Notes: a model not told the origin generated them from the sequence alone. A stretch of 64,000 nt of DNA from JAICKM01 sp050998805 (GCA_050998805.1 JBPCPV010000042.1:34815-98814), one strand, 5' to 3'; positions 33,524-42,586 are shown, counted from the stretch's first letter. Numbers and translations: made by a program.

Positions 33524-34705
33524 TTACTCGGCGGCGGCCGTTGTCGGCTCCGGGGCTTCCTCGGTGTGCCCGTTCTTGGCGATTGGCGCGCCGGAGAGGC
33601 CGTGCTTGTCTTGGCGACCGTGCTTGCCTTTCTTCGCCATGTCGGTGATGTAAGCCGCCACCATATCGTGTGCCGTGCTGTCGGGGTACTGGATCGGCGG
33701 GCTTTTCATAAAGTAGGCCGAGGGGCCTTCGAGCGTGCCGCTGATCCCGTTGTCGAGCGCGAGCTTGCAGCAGCGTACCGCGTCGATCACCACGCCTGCC
33801 GAGTTCGGCGAGTCCCAGACCTCGAGCTTCAGCTCCATGTTCAGGGGCACGTTGCCGAACGTGGTGCCTTCCATGCGGATATAGCACCACTTGCGGTCTT
33901 CGAGCCAGGGCACGTAGTCGCTGGGGCCGACATGTATATCGCGGGCAGGCAGGGTGTAGTCGAGCTGCGAGGTGACCGAGTTGGTCTTGCTGATCTTCTT
34001 CGACTCGAGGCGCTCGCGCTCCAGCATGTTCAGGAAGTCGGTGTTGCCGCCGAAGTTGAGTTGGTAGGTCCGGTCGATTTTCACGCCGCGCTCTGCGAAA
34101 AGCCGCGTCAGCACCCGGTGCGTGATCGTCGCGCCGACCTGCGACTTGATGTCGTCGCCGATCAGAGGCAGACCCTTATCGGCGAAGCGTTTCTGCCAGT
34201 AGGCTTCGCGCGCGATGAACACCGGGATGCAGTTGACTAGGGCGCAGCCTGCGTCGAGGATCTGCTCGACGTACCACTTGGTCGCCATTTCGCTGCCGAC
34301 CGGCAGGTAGTTGATTACCACGTCGGTCTTGGTCTCTTTGAGGATACGCACGATGTCGGCGGTGGGGCCGGGGGCTTTGGTGATCACTTCGCTGAGGTAC
34401 TTGCCGAGGCCGTCGTGGGTCATGCCGCGCTGCACCGGCACGCCGAGGTGCGGCACATCGCTGAAGCGATACGTGTTGTTCGGCTCGGCGAAAATCGCTT
34501 CGCTGAGATCGGTGCCGACTTTGCGGCTGTCAATGTCGAAGGCCGTGGTGAACTCAATATCGCGGATATGGTATCCGCCGAGGTTGGCGTGCATCAGGCC
34601 CGGGATCAGGGAGTTGTCGGGTGCATCTTTGTAGAAATGCACGCCCTGGACCAGCGATGAGGCGCAGTTGCCCACGCCGATAATTGCCGTGCGAACTTTA
34701 GCCAT
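33524..34705 (-). CDS. ino1: inositol-3-phosphate synthase
   Basis: 393 aa NAD-dependent enzyme that converts glucose-6-phosphate to inositol-3-phosphate, the entry to inositol lipids. The Rossmann start IIGVGNCASSLVQGV, the NYLPVGSE strip, GDDIKSQVGAT, LNFGGNTDFLNM and KLEVWDSPNSAGVVIDAVR mark the archaeal/actinobacterial-type family. The tail after residue 360 is charged and variable. It follows an ArsR-type regulator by 11 bases and precedes two acyltransferase genes. Confidence 0.95.
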   Translation of the reverse strand: MAKVRTAIIGVGNCASSLVQGVHFYKDAPDNSLIPGLMHANLGGYHIRDIEFTTAFDIDSRKVGTDLSEAIFAEPNNTYRFSDVPHLGVPVQRGMTHDGLGKYLSEVITKAPGPTADIVRILKETKTDVVINYLPVGSEMATKWYVEQILDAGCALVNCIPVFIAREAYWQKRFADKGLPLIGDDIKSQVGATITHRVLTRLFAERGVKIDRTYQLNFGGNTDFLNMLERERLESKKISKTNSVTSQLDYTLPARDIHVGPSDYVPWLEDRKWCYIRMEGTTFGNVPLNMELKLEVWDSPNSAGVVIDAVRCCKLALDNGISGTLEGPSAYFMKSPPIQYPDSTAHDMVAAYITDMAKKGKHGRQDKHGLSGAPIAKNGHTEEAPEPTTAAAE

Positions 34706-34716
34706 GTTCTACTCCT

Positions 34717-35037
34717 TTAGCCACTAATTAGCGCGTCGAACTCTGCCTTGAACTCGCCGAGCCGCTCGCGGTTGAGGCGGCAAAGCACCTGGCGACCGAG
34801 GCGGCGGGTCGAGATCAGCCCGGCTTGCCTGAGAATACGGAGATGCCAGCTTGTGAGCGGCTGGCTGAGGCCGAGGATGCGCGCGAGCTCGAGCACCTGG
34901 CGCTCGCCGCTGCGCGCGAGTTCGTGCAACATGCTCAGGCGCGTTGGGTCCGCGATCGCCCGCAGATATGGCCTGAGCGCGAGCGCGGCCCGCGCCGACG
35001 CCGGCATTTGCTCATTGCGTTCATCCTGGTCGTGCAT
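34717..35037 (-). CDS. ArsR-family transcriptional regulator
   Basis: 106 aa winged-helix regulator. The core reads AIADPTRLSMLHELARSGE, ARILGLSQPLTSWHLRILRQAGL and RRLGRQVLCRLN. No metal-binding cysteine pair is seen in the usual alpha-3 or alpha-5 positions, so the signal is probably not a thiophilic metal. ATG 35037 is preferred (AGGGA just upstream); the frame is open further but passes through the promoter. It heads the ino1 operon and a palindrome at its own promoter suggests autoregulation. Confidence 0.85.
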   Translation of the reverse strand: MHDQDERNEQMPASARAALALRPYLRAIADPTRLSMLHELARSGERQVLELARILGLSQPLTSWHLRILRQAGLISTRRLGRQVLCRLNRERLGEFKAEFDALISG

Positions 35038-35087
35038 TCCCTGGTCCGATCCTCTCACAAACAGTGCGCCCACATCCGAGCGAACCC

Positions 35088-35132
35088 ATAAGCGGGCGCT
35101 TATATGATACCGGAGAATCGGGTTGTTGTCAA
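35088..35132 (-). promoter_or_regulatory. promoter and operator of the arsR-ino1 operon
   Basis: Minus strand TTGACA (35127-35132), 17-base spacer, TATCAT (35104-35109). Immediately after the -10 box lies the inverted repeat ATAAGCG-CC-CGCTTAT (35088-35103), covering the predicted start of transcription. ArsR-family repressors bind A/T-flanked inverted repeats of this size. The -35 box overlaps the stop codon of the upstream TrkA gene. Confidence 0.75.
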
Positions 35133-35788
35133 GCACCTGCCAATAGCTGCCGAAGCGCCGCCTCGCTGCTCTGCTGGGCAACGGCGATCACCTCGTCTCC
35201 GGCCAGCAGCGCCGTGTCGTCCTTCGGAACCTGCATATTGCCGTCGCGCATGATCACCGAGATCGCTACGTTTGGCGGCAGCTTCAGATCCTTCAAGGGC
35301 ACGCCCGCCGCCAGCGAGTCCGCAGAGACAGTTGTTTCGACGATCTCGAGCTGGGCGTGCTTCAACATCCGAAGGTGAACCATCGGCCGGTCGGGGATCA
35401 TCTCCTCGATCAGAGAGAGTATCACGTTGGTCTGGCTGATCGTCACGTCAACGCCGAGGCTGCGGAAGATCTCCTCGTTCTTCGGGTTATTGACCCGTGT
35501 GATCGTCTTCTTGACACCGAATCGCTCTTTAGTCACCTGGCAGATCACTAGGTTGTCCGCGTCTGCTCCTGTGACCGCGATCACCACGTCGGCGCGCGCG
35601 GCCCCTGCCGCTTCGAGCGTGGCTACCTCGCAGCCGTCGCCGCGCTGGACGATGGAGCCAAAGCGGTCCAGAAAAGTATTGACTTTCGCCGGGTTCCTCT
35701 CGATAAGCAGGACTTCGTAGCCCTCATTGACGAGGGTCTTGGTGAGGTAGTAGCCGACCTTGCCGCCGCCCACCACGATGACGTACAT
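35129..35788 (-). CDS. TrkA-type potassium transport regulatory protein (RCK_N + RCK_C)
   Basis: 219 aa cytoplasmic NAD(H)-binding subunit that gates Trk/Ktr potassium transporters. Residues 1-120 are RCK_N (VIVVGGGKVGYYLTKTLVNEG, RGDGCEVATLEAAGA, VTGADADNLV), and 135-219 RCK_C (SLAAGVPLKDLKLPPNVAISVIMRDG). AAGGAG precedes the ATG. The gene follows a second RCK_N protein by 35 bases. No membrane subunit is in the window, so it would act on a transporter encoded elsewhere. Confidence 0.92.
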   Translation of the reverse strand: MYVIVVGGGKVGYYLTKTLVNEGYEVLLIERNPAKVNTFLDRFGSIVQRGDGCEVATLEAAGAARADVVIAVTGADADNLVICQVTKERFGVKKTITRVNNPKNEEIFRSLGVDVTISQTNVILSLIEEMIPDRPMVHLRMLKHAQLEIVETTVSADSLAAGVPLKDLKLPPNVAISVIMRDGNMQVPKDDTALLAGDEVIAVAQQSSEAALRQLLAGA

Positions 35789-35823
35789 ATCTCTTGCTCC
35801 TTCTTTGCCTGCACTGGGCTGAG

Positions 35824-36381
35824 TTATGTCCTGCGAGGGAACAGAGGGGTAAGGCCGCGGTGGCGGTTAGTCTCCTGCCGAGCAGCCGGTGTACTCGGTT
35901 CGCTCGGCTCTGGAGCTTCGGGCGGTTCCTGCGGGGTTGTTGCAGGCGTGGGCGGTTGTACAGGCGCGATGCGCGCGCCGGCACCGGTCGTAACTGCCTT
36001 GTAGATCCGGTTCGACACGAGCGTAGTCGGGCAGATGGTTTCGAGGCCGAGCCGGTGGAACGTCTCCTCGCGGTCAGGCTCGTAGATCCGAGCGATGGCA
36101 CGGGGCACACCGAAGCGGAGTTTAGCGATCTGCGCCGCCATGATATTCGCGTTGTCGTGGTCGGTCACCGCGATGAATAGGTCGGCACCTTCTATGCCGG
36201 TCAGCTTCAGCACGTCCTCGTCAATCCCGGTGCCGGTCTGCGTGTGCCCGCGAAACTCCGGCCCCAGTCGGGCGAACGCCTCGGCATGGAGGTCAGCGAC
36301 CGATACCTCGTGTCCATCTGCCGAGAAGAGTTGCGCGAGCCGCGCGCCCACCCGGCCGCACCCCATAATCACGATCTTCAT
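35824..36381 (-). CDS. TrkA N-domain protein without RCK_C
   Basis: 185 aa. RCK_N domain with KIVIMGCGRVGARLAQLFSADG, GTGIDEDVLKLTGIEGADLFIAVTDHDNAN, then a Pro/Glu-rich tail from about residue 142 instead of the RCK_C domain. Pairing with the full-length RCK protein downstream is likely: such two-gene arrangements occur in other Chloroflexota and Actinobacteria. Transcribed after the universal stress protein gene with a 21-base gap. Confidence 0.88.
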   Translation of the reverse strand: MKIVIMGCGRVGARLAQLFSADGHEVSVADLHAEAFARLGPEFRGHTQTGTGIDEDVLKLTGIEGADLFIAVTDHDNANIMAAQIAKLRFGVPRAIARIYEPDREETFHRLGLETICPTTLVSNRIYKAVTTGAGARIAPVQPPTPATTPQEPPEAPEPSEPSTPAARQETNRHRGLTPLFPRRT

Positions 36382-36402
36382 AGCCTATCTCCTCTCATGC
36401 TG

Positions 36403-36867
36403 TTACCTCAGTGCCGACTCCGTCCGCGGAGCGCGCGCCACCCAGACTCGGCATGGGGCGTTCTTGAAAACGTAGGGCAGGGTCTCGCCGAGGCTGAACT
36501 CGCCGTGGCGGCGGCGATAGTGCGCGCCGATGATGATCAGGTCGGCACCCCGCTCGATTGCCTCATCTACGATGGCGACACCGGCTGACCGCGCCTGCAA
36601 AAGCTCGGCCTGTATCAGGGTATCCTGCCGTTTCGCCGCCGCCTCGGCATACGCCAGCACTACATCTCCCTGCTGCACCGCCTCCGGGAGATCCGCGTCA
36701 AGCGGCAGCGACTGCGGCACTTCGACCACATGTATCACCTCGACCTTGACGGTCTGGCGGGGGCGGCGGTAGCCATGGGGAACTGCTGCATGGGAAAGGG
36801 CTAGATCGAGCACATCCTCGTCTTCCGGCAAGCTCTTGATCGGCACCAGTATACGCGAAAAGTTCAC
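36403..36867 (-). CDS. universal stress protein (UspA fold)
   Basis: 154 aa. Starts VNFSRILVPIKSL and ends with the ATP-binding loop ADLIIIGAHYRRRHGEF(SLGET), close to the GxxG...S/T pattern of nucleotide-binding Usp proteins. GTG 36867 is chosen because the Usp fold begins there; the frame is open another 25 codons but runs into the promoter. First gene of a USP-TrkA-TrkA operon, consistent with a link between potassium homeostasis and stress. Confidence 0.82.
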   Translation of the reverse strand: MNFSRILVPIKSLPEDEDVLDLALSHAAVPHGYRRPRQTVKVEVIHVVEVPQSLPLDADLPEAVQQGDVVLAYAEAAAKRQDTLIQAELLQARSAGVAIVDEAIERGADLIIIGAHYRRRHGEFSLGETLPYVFKNAPCRVWVARAPRTESALR

Positions 36868-36932
36868 GTCGGTCGGCAGACTTTCTGAGTGCGGTTCAGG
36901 GATAAGGCGAGGAGGGATTGCATAGCACACAT

Positions 36933-36961
36933 AGTATACCACGATCCCGCAGGGGCTGCAA
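36933..36961 (-). promoter_or_regulatory. promoter of the USP-trkA operon
   Basis: Minus strand TTGCAG (36956-36961), 17-base spacer, TATACT (36933-36938). Divergent from the promoter at 36975-37004. Confidence 0.6.
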
Positions 36962-36974
36962 GCAATCGGTCGCG

Positions 36975-37004
36975 TTGACTAACTCCAGGTCCAGCGAGTA
37001 TACT
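36975..37004 (+). promoter_or_regulatory. promoter of the 37012 lipoprotein gene (leaderless)
   Basis: TTGACT (36975-36980), 18-base spacer, TATACT (36999-37004), then seven bases to the ATG at 37012, so the mRNA should start at or next to the start codon. Confidence 0.72.
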
Positions 37005-37011
37005 GTCCATT

Positions 37012-37710
37012 ATGCGTGCTTTGCAATGGCGCTTGGTATCGTTCGCAATACTATCTCTGCTTCTGACGGGCTGCGCGGATAGCCGGCCGCCGCCGACGCC
37101 GGACCCCACTATGCCTGCTTATGACTGGCAAACCCAATTGGCGGTAGCCATGTGCTATGCGAAACAGATGGGTGCTGATCCGGTCTTGACGTGGGTACAC
37201 GCCGGTCCCACGACGGCCAATTGGGCAAAGGACGAGCAAACTGTACCGGTCTTGGACACAGCCTTTTTTTTCGCGGATGCCCGCAATTCGAGTCAAACCG
37301 CGCTGGCCACCACATTCGTCCATTTCACCAACCCGCCGATCACCGGAACCATCTCGACCGATCCCACTATCGCCTGGGACACTGTGCCCATAACGGGCTA
37401 CGTCCAGCAGCGGCTGAGTATGCGGGATGCCTTCGTGACCATGAAGCTGGGACCGCAGGATGTCTATCGGATGACGGCCCAGGAAGGGCTTGCTTTCCTG
37501 GGATCGTATCATACAAAGGAGTCGTCTCTGTCCCTCGGTGTGCTTGATGTGCAGGAATATCATCTGGACCAGTTCATCCCGGTCGAGAAGCGCCAAAGAG
37601 TACCCTTGCTGGTATGGATTGCCATGTACAGTAAAGATACCCAGAGCCTACGGTTTATCATCGACCCCTATACAGGTGAGGTTCTGGTGCGTGATACTCC
37701 GTCTAATTGA
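37012..37710 (+). CDS. unrecognised lipoprotein
   Basis: 232 aa. A lipoprotein signal (RLVSFAILSLLLTGC, Cys at about residue 22) is followed by a Pro-rich spacer and a soluble domain I do not recognise. The C-terminal RFIIDPYTGEVLVRD recalls the last strand of PepSY-like domains (inference). The start ATG lies seven bases after a -10 box and there is no Shine-Dalgarno. About 110 bases of unremarkable sequence follow to the convergent GH31 gene. Confidence 0.7.
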   Translation: MRALQWRLVSFAILSLLLTGCADSRPPPTPDPTMPAYDWQTQLAVAMCYAKQMGADPVLTWVHAGPTTANWAKDEQTVPVLDTAFFFADARNSSQTALATTFVHFTNPPITGTISTDPTIAWDTVPITGYVQQRLSMRDAFVTMKLGPQDVYRMTAQEGLAFLGSYHTKESSLSLGVLDVQEYHLDQFIPVEKRQRVPLLVWIAMYSKDTQSLRFIIDPYTGEVLVRDTPSN

Positions 37711-37824
37711 GCGCCAGCCCGAGTAGAGGAAGCTTGACGACGATCTACCTGGCGAGGGTGCTCGAGCTCGTTGTGCAATCGGGGCCGCAAGCTGACCCCT
37801 GATCGCTGAACGCTTACTCCAATG

Positions 37825-40341
37825 CTATGACTCAATCTCCACACGTATCACAACCTGCCCCGGCTTCGGCAGCGCGAGCGATAGGCGGCGGCGGTCGCGG
37901 TCCCAGGCGTGGGCGGTGAGCCTGCCGTTGAGCTTGACGGAGGCCGGCGCGGCATCCAGCCCGCCCACTTCGAGCCGGGTTTCGCGGGCTGGGGGCTGCC
38001 AGGGGCCGGTCACGGGGCCGACCTCGATCACTATGCGCCCGTCTCCGTCGCGGGCGCACATGAGGGGTGTGATCCGGTAATCGCCGCTCAGGTAGGCGAG
38101 GTCCGACCCGTTGTCTTCGTACCAAGCGAAGTCAGGAAGGCGGGTGCCGCTGCGGGCCGGGGGCACGGCGAGCAGGGTTACCGGGCCACCGGAGGCAGCG
38201 TCACTGTTGTGGGCGGCGGTGCCGAGTGGGATGACACAACCGCCGCGCACGAAGAGCGGGAAGTGGTCGAGCGGGGTCGGCACCAGCACGTCTTGCCCGC
38301 CGGTGTAGACGACACCCGTGGCGAAGTGCATCCAGCTTCCCGCCGGGAGATAGACAGCCTGCGCGGCCTGGCCGGGCCGTGTGACCGGGGCGACAAGCAG
38401 CGCCGGGCCGCAGAGCGCCTCGTAGTCTACCGTCCGCCCGCGCGGGTCGTGCGGGAAGTCCCAGGCGAGCGGGCGTAATATCGGTGCGCCGGAGGTCGCC
38501 GCCTCGTGGAACAGGCTGTACAGATAGGGCAACAGCCGGTAGCGGAGTTGGAGTGCGGCGCGGGCGTGGGCCTCGATCTCGGGGCCGAAGCTCCACGGCT
38601 CCTGGTTCTGGCCGTCGGTGCTGCCGGAGTTGTAGTGGCCGCGCATCAGGGGCATCACGGTGCCGAATTGCAGCCAGCGCAGGTACAGCTCGCCGGTGCA
38701 GCGCCCGTTGAAGCCGCCGATGTCTGCGCCGACGAAGGGCACACCCGACATGCCGACGCCCTGGCACATCGAGACCGCCATGCCGAGGTGCTCCCACCAC
38801 GACTGGTTGTCCCCGGTCCAGACGGCGGCGTACCGCTGCACACCCGCGTAGCCGGAGCGGGTGAGGACGAAGCGGCGGGCGTTCGGGCGCAACCTGTCGA
38901 GGCCCTCGGCTGTGGCCCGCGCCATCTGCATACCGTATGCGCTGTGTACCTCGCCGTGTGCCCGCGTGCCTCCCCCAGTTTCGTGGACCACGTCCGGCGG
39001 GAAGGTGCCCGCGAACCAGCCGGGGTTCACGCCCTCGGTCTCTGAGGGCGCTGAGGAGGCTTCGGCAGGAGGGGTGTGCGGCTCGTCCGGCGTGCCTGTC
39101 GGCGCGGGCACCGGGTTCGAGACCGGCTCGTTCATGTCGTCCCAGATGCCGGCGACCCCGGCATCGAGCAGCGATGTGTGCAGACCGCCCCACCACTCGC
39201 GCACCGTCGGGTTGAAGAAGTCGGGGAAGACGCACGGCCCCGGCCAGACACTACCGACATGCGGCCTCCCGTCCGGCCACTTCACGTAGTAGCGGTTGCG
39301 GAACATCTCATCGTAGACCGCGTATCCCCGGTCCCGCTTCACGCCGGGGTCCAGGATCGTGACGACGCGGAAGCCAAGGTCACCCAGCTCCCACATCAGC
39401 CCCGCCGGGTCAGGAAAGGCGGCGGGATCGAAGGTGAAGTCCCGGAAGCCGTGCATATAGTCAATGTCGAGGTAGATGGTGTCGGCGGGCAGGTTGCGTC
39501 GGCGAAACTCGCGGGCGACATCCAGCACGCGGGACGCCGGGGTGTAGCTCCAACGCGACTGCTGGAAGCCGAGCGCCCAGCGCGGCGGCATCGGCATCCG
39601 CCCCGTGAGCGTGGTGTATTGGGCGAGCACGCCCGCCATCGTCGGCCCCGAGAAGAGGTAGAAGTCGAGCGCCTGGGCCTGGGCGGCAATGCAGACAGCA
39701 TCGGGCCGGGCGCGGCAGATGTCCCAGCGCTGGAGGCCGGGGTGGTCGCAGAAGATGCCGGTCGTCCGCCCCGTCGCCGGGTTCCATGCCATGCCGACCG
39801 GGTGCGACTGGTACATCGCGTCCGTATCCGGCGTGTGCGGCCCGACATCCAGAGTCCAGAACGTCATCCGCGTGCCCCTGCGGTCGAGCGCGCCCGTCCT
39901 CTCCCCGAAGCCGAAATAGGCCGCCCCCGGCTCGGCGGGTATCCACGCCCACGCCCAGCCCTCGCCCCACCCGAACCTCACCCCCGACCCCTCCCCTACG
40001 GGCAGACGCGGCTCCGTCCGTGGACCCCCTTTCGTGTCAGGGGACGACAGCTGGGGTGTTACGTCGCCGACCACCGCGAACGACGCCGGGGCTGCCTCCG
40101 TGCCCGGCGTCAGCAGCGTCACGCGGAGGATGCCGTCGCCCAGCTGCTGCGCCACCAGCCGCGCCCCCGACGCATCCCGCGTTACCCAACGCCCCTCGGC
40201 GTCCCACTCTCCCTCATCCTCGGCGCTGAACACCGCCCCACGCCTGCCAAGCGGCGGCCACAGTTCCTCCTCAGCCTCCCCGCCGGCCTGCTCCTCGACT
40301 ACGCCCTCAGCATCCGCCTCCCCGCCGCGTATCTCCTCCAC
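37825..40341 (-). CDS. glycoside hydrolase family 31 alpha-glucosidase
   Basis: 838 aa. N-terminal beta-sandwich, then the GH31 barrel: FGFGERTGALDRRG, YLDIDYMHGFRDFT, catalytic nucleophile D402 in GIWDDMNEP, acid/base D511 in WTGDNQSWWEHL, then FVGADIGGFNG and the beta domains. It would release glucose (or xylose) from non-reducing ends of alpha-glucans; there is no signal peptide, so it is probably cytoplasmic. An insertion of low-complexity sequence lies between residues 415 and 440. The GTG start at 40341 is uncertain; the first 50 residues are acidic and not family-like. Confidence 0.92.
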   Translation of the reverse strand: MEEIRGGEADAEGVVEEQAGGEAEEELWPPLGRRGAVFSAEDEGEWDAEGRWVTRDASGARLVAQQLGDGILRVTLLTPGTEAAPASFAVVGDVTPQLSSPDTKGGPRTEPRLPVGEGSGVRFGWGEGWAWAWIPAEPGAAYFGFGERTGALDRRGTRMTFWTLDVGPHTPDTDAMYQSHPVGMAWNPATGRTTGIFCDHPGLQRWDICRARPDAVCIAAQAQALDFYLFSGPTMAGVLAQYTTLTGRMPMPPRWALGFQQSRWSYTPASRVLDVAREFRRRNLPADTIYLDIDYMHGFRDFTFDPAAFPDPAGLMWELGDLGFRVVTILDPGVKRDRGYAVYDEMFRNRYYVKWPDGRPHVGSVWPGPCVFPDFFNPTVREWWGGLHTSLLDAGVAGIWDDMNEPVSNPVPAPTGTPDEPHTPPAEASSAPSETEGVNPGWFAGTFPPDVVHETGGGTRAHGEVHSAYGMQMARATAEGLDRLRPNARRFVLTRSGYAGVQRYAAVWTGDNQSWWEHLGMAVSMCQGVGMSGVPFVGADIGGFNGRCTGELYLRWLQFGTVMPLMRGHYNSGSTDGQNQEPWSFGPEIEAHARAALQLRYRLLPYLYSLFHEAATSGAPILRPLAWDFPHDPRGRTVDYEALCGPALLVAPVTRPGQAAQAVYLPAGSWMHFATGVVYTGGQDVLVPTPLDHFPLFVRGGCVIPLGTAAHNSDAASGGPVTLLAVPPARSGTRLPDFAWYEDNGSDLAYLSGDYRITPLMCARDGDGRIVIEVGPVTGPWQPPARETRLEVGGLDAAPASVKLNGRLTAHAWDRDRRRLSLALPKPGQVVIRVEIES

Positions 40342-40365
40342 TCACGCACCCTCCTATGTAGCGAT

Positions 40366-40495
40366 CAGCTTTCGGCTGAGGCGCTGTTGGGCTGCTTGCA
40401 AGAGCCAATCCTGCTGGATTAGACGCCTAGTCGCCGTTGGCCCATCTCTCTTAGCTGAACGCTGAACGCTGACGGCTGAAAGCTAGCTGTGCTGC
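40366..40495. repeat. CTGAACG/CTGACGG heptamer repeats
   Basis: The gap between GH31 and obgE holds a CAGCTTTCGGCTGAGG piece at 40366 and, at 40453-40490, seven-base units CTGAACG, CTGAACG, CTGACGG, CTGAAAG. The last units reach into the final codons of obgE. Confidence 0.65.
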
Positions 40496-41946
40496 TTCCC
40501 CGGCCCCTGGTGGCGGCTGCCACGGTGGGAGGCGCGGCGGCCCTCTTGCGTCTGCCAGGGGTCGGTGTCCCACTGGAGTTCGGCGCGGCCTATCACCACG
40601 GTGTCCCCCTCCTGGATGCCCGCGGCTTCGAGCGCCTTGCTGATGCCGCTCTTTTCGAGTATGTTTTGCAGCCGGTCGAGAGATTCCTCGTTCTCCATGC
40701 GGGTCATGTTCACTATCCGCTCGATCCGCTTGCCGAAGACGCGGTAGAAGCCGTCCTCGACCTTCGTCACGCTGAAGGCGTTTTCGTTGGCCTCCGCCCG
40801 CAGAGTGTGCGTCGGTGTGTCCGGCGATAGGTCCAGCGTGGGAGGTGCCTGCGCGAGGGCCTCGCGGGGCGGCAGTTCGCGGAGTTCGGAGGCGATGCGG
40901 CGGATGAGATCCTGCACGCCCTGCCCGGTCGCGGCAGAGATCGCCATGACCGCGTAGCCATGCGTCGTGAACCAGGTGCGGAGGCGGGGCCAGCGCGCCT
41001 GGACTTCTGACAGGTCGATCTTGTTGACGACCACGATCTGGGGCCGGGTCGCCAGCGCAGGGCTGTATTCGGCCAACTCATGATTGATCCGCGCGAAGTC
41101 GGACAGAGGGTCGCGCCCGGTCTCCTCGGCGGCACCGATCTCCTCAAGCTCCGCCTCGCTCATCCCTGGGTAGAGGCCCGACGCGCCGTCGATCAGGTGG
41201 AGCAGCAGGCGGCAGCGTTCGACATGCCGCAGGAATTCCAGGCCGAGGCCCGCGCCCGCGCTCGCCCCCTCGATCAGGCCGGGGATGTCGGCGACGACGA
41301 ACGCCTGGTCCTCGTTCGCGGTTACGACCCCTAGCTGCGGCTCGAGCGTGGTGAACGGGTAGTCGGCGATCTTCGGCCTGGCCGCGCTGATCTGGCTGAG
41401 GAGTGTGGACTTGCCGGCGTTCGGGTAGCCGAGTAGCCCGACGTCGGCGATCAGCTTGAGTTCGAGGCGCACGATCCGCTCCTCGCCTGGCTCGCCGTTC
41501 TCCGCGATGCGTGGTGCCTGGTGGACCGAGGTGGCGAAGTGGACGTTGCCCAGCCCGCCCCGCCCACCGTGCGCGACCACCAACTCCTGCCCCGGCTCGA
41601 CCAGGTCGTAGGTCTCACTCTTTGTGGTGTTCGGGTCTATTATGTCGGTCTCGATCACTTCGGCGTAAGTGCCGGGCGGCACGGCGATAACCAGGTCGGG
41701 TGCATCGGCACCGTGCATCTTCTTGCCGCGCCCGTTGCCGCCGTCTGTAGCCTTGAAGTGTTGCTTGTGGTAGAAATACGAGAGCGTGTTCAGGTCAGGG
41801 TCCACCCGCAGGATGACCGAGCCGCCGTGCCCTCCGTCGCCTCCGTCCGGCCCGCCGTTCGGCACATATCGCTCCCGCCGGAAGGACGCGCTGCCGTCGC
41901 CCCCTTTGCCGGCCTTCACGTCTATCTTCGCCTTATCGTAGAACAA
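40483..41946 (-). CDS. obgE: GTPase Obg/CgtA
   Basis: 487 aa ribosome-assembly GTPase. Glycine-rich Obg fold (AGKGGDGSASFRRERYVPNGG, HGGRGGLGN), G domain (GYPNAGKSTLLS, DIPGLIEGASAGAGLG, VVNKIDLS), then an OCT domain (FSVTKVEDGFYRVFGKRIER ... QEGDTVVIG) and a short basic tail. The start is TTG at 41946, with AGGAAGGA six bases upstream; the frame is open further but would overlap the NUDIX gene. Follows the NUDIX gene by 19 bases. Confidence 0.95.
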   Translation of the reverse strand: MFYDKAKIDVKAGKGGDGSASFRRERYVPNGGPDGGDGGHGGSVILRVDPDLNTLSYFYHKQHFKATDGGNGRGKKMHGADAPDLVIAVPPGTYAEVIETDIIDPNTTKSETYDLVEPGQELVVAHGGRGGLGNVHFATSVHQAPRIAENGEPGEERIVRLELKLIADVGLLGYPNAGKSTLLSQISAARPKIADYPFTTLEPQLGVVTANEDQAFVVADIPGLIEGASAGAGLGLEFLRHVERCRLLLHLIDGASGLYPGMSEAELEEIGAAEETGRDPLSDFARINHELAEYSPALATRPQIVVVNKIDLSEVQARWPRLRTWFTTHGYAVMAISAATGQGVQDLIRRIASELRELPPREALAQAPPTLDLSPDTPTHTLRAEANENAFSVTKVEDGFYRVFGKRIERIVNMTRMENEESLDRLQNILEKSGISKALEAAGIQEGDTVVIGRAELQWDTDPWQTQEGRRASHRGSRHQGPGKQHS

Positions 41947-41965
41947 GCGTATCCTTCCTTGCCGC

Positions 41966-42415
41966 CTACCGTCCGGGGCCGAGCAGGGCGACGGCGGCAC
42001 GGCGGATCGAGTTCGCGTCGGCTTCGTGGGTCATAGCCGCGACGGCCGTCTTGAACGGCAGCCAGTGCGGGATGTCCTGCTCGGACGGCTGGGGGCCGGC
42101 CGGCGGGCTGTCGGGTGCGACCTCGATCAGGTAATGGTCCACTACCTTCGTGGCCGGACGCCCACTCCGCCCGGTGATCGGGTACTCGACGGTGGCTAGG
42201 CGCGCCTTGATCTCCCCCCGCACGCCGGTTTCCTCTGTCAGCTCGCGGAGCGCCGCCTCCTGGGGCGTCTCGCCCTCCTCGATGTGGCCCTTCGGCAGCG
42301 ACCAGTCGCTGTAGCGTGGCCGCTCGAGGCAGAGGATCTCCAATCCGCCGTCCGCGCCCACCCGGTACGGCACACCGCCAGCCGAATGTTCATCTTGCCT
42401 GCTGTCTGCCGCCAT
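41966..42415 (-). CDS. NUDIX hydrolase (Ap4A hydrolase-like)
   Basis: 149 aa. Perfect Nudix box GHIEEGETPQEAALRELTEETGV, preceded by LERPRYSDWSLPKGH, a pattern typical of diadenosine tetraphosphatase-like proteins in Actinobacteria and Chloroflexota. ATG 42415 has AGGAG at the right distance. First gene of a unit with obgE. Substrate not provable from sequence. Confidence 0.88.
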   Translation of the reverse strand: MAADSRQDEHSAGGVPYRVGADGGLEILCLERPRYSDWSLPKGHIEEGETPQEAALRELTEETGVRGEIKARLATVEYPITGRSGRPATKVVDHYLIEVAPDSPPAGPQPSEQDIPHWLPFKTAVAAMTHEADANSIRRAAVALLGPGR

Positions 42416-42557
42416 TACTTCTCCTATCCTCCCGGCCACCTGCGGCGCGTCCGCCGATTCCTCCACTACCGCACCCCCTATAATAGCCGTTGGCCTTCCG
42501 CCTGTCAAACGGAGAGCTTATAAGGGATGCGCTCAGGACCGCTTACCGCACGCGGAC

Positions 42558-42586
42558 TTGCCGGAAACCGCCGGCAATTGTAGAAT
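42558..42586 (+). promoter_or_regulatory. promoter of the arsA-like gene
   Basis: TTGCCG (42558-42563), 17-base spacer, TAGAAT (42581-42586), 45 bases before the TTG start. Confidence 0.6.

Noticed and set aside
35824..36381. Frameshifted RCK_C domain after the second TrkA N-domain
   Set aside because: The tail is a continuous Pro/Glu-rich sequence, and no RCK_C-like peptide appears in the other frames of the 35-base gap; a natural short form is more likely.
37711..37824. Possible gene remnant after the lipoprotein gene (peptide LTTIYLARVLELVVQSGP)
   Set aside because: Too short, with no start or recognisable family; left as plain intergenic DNA.
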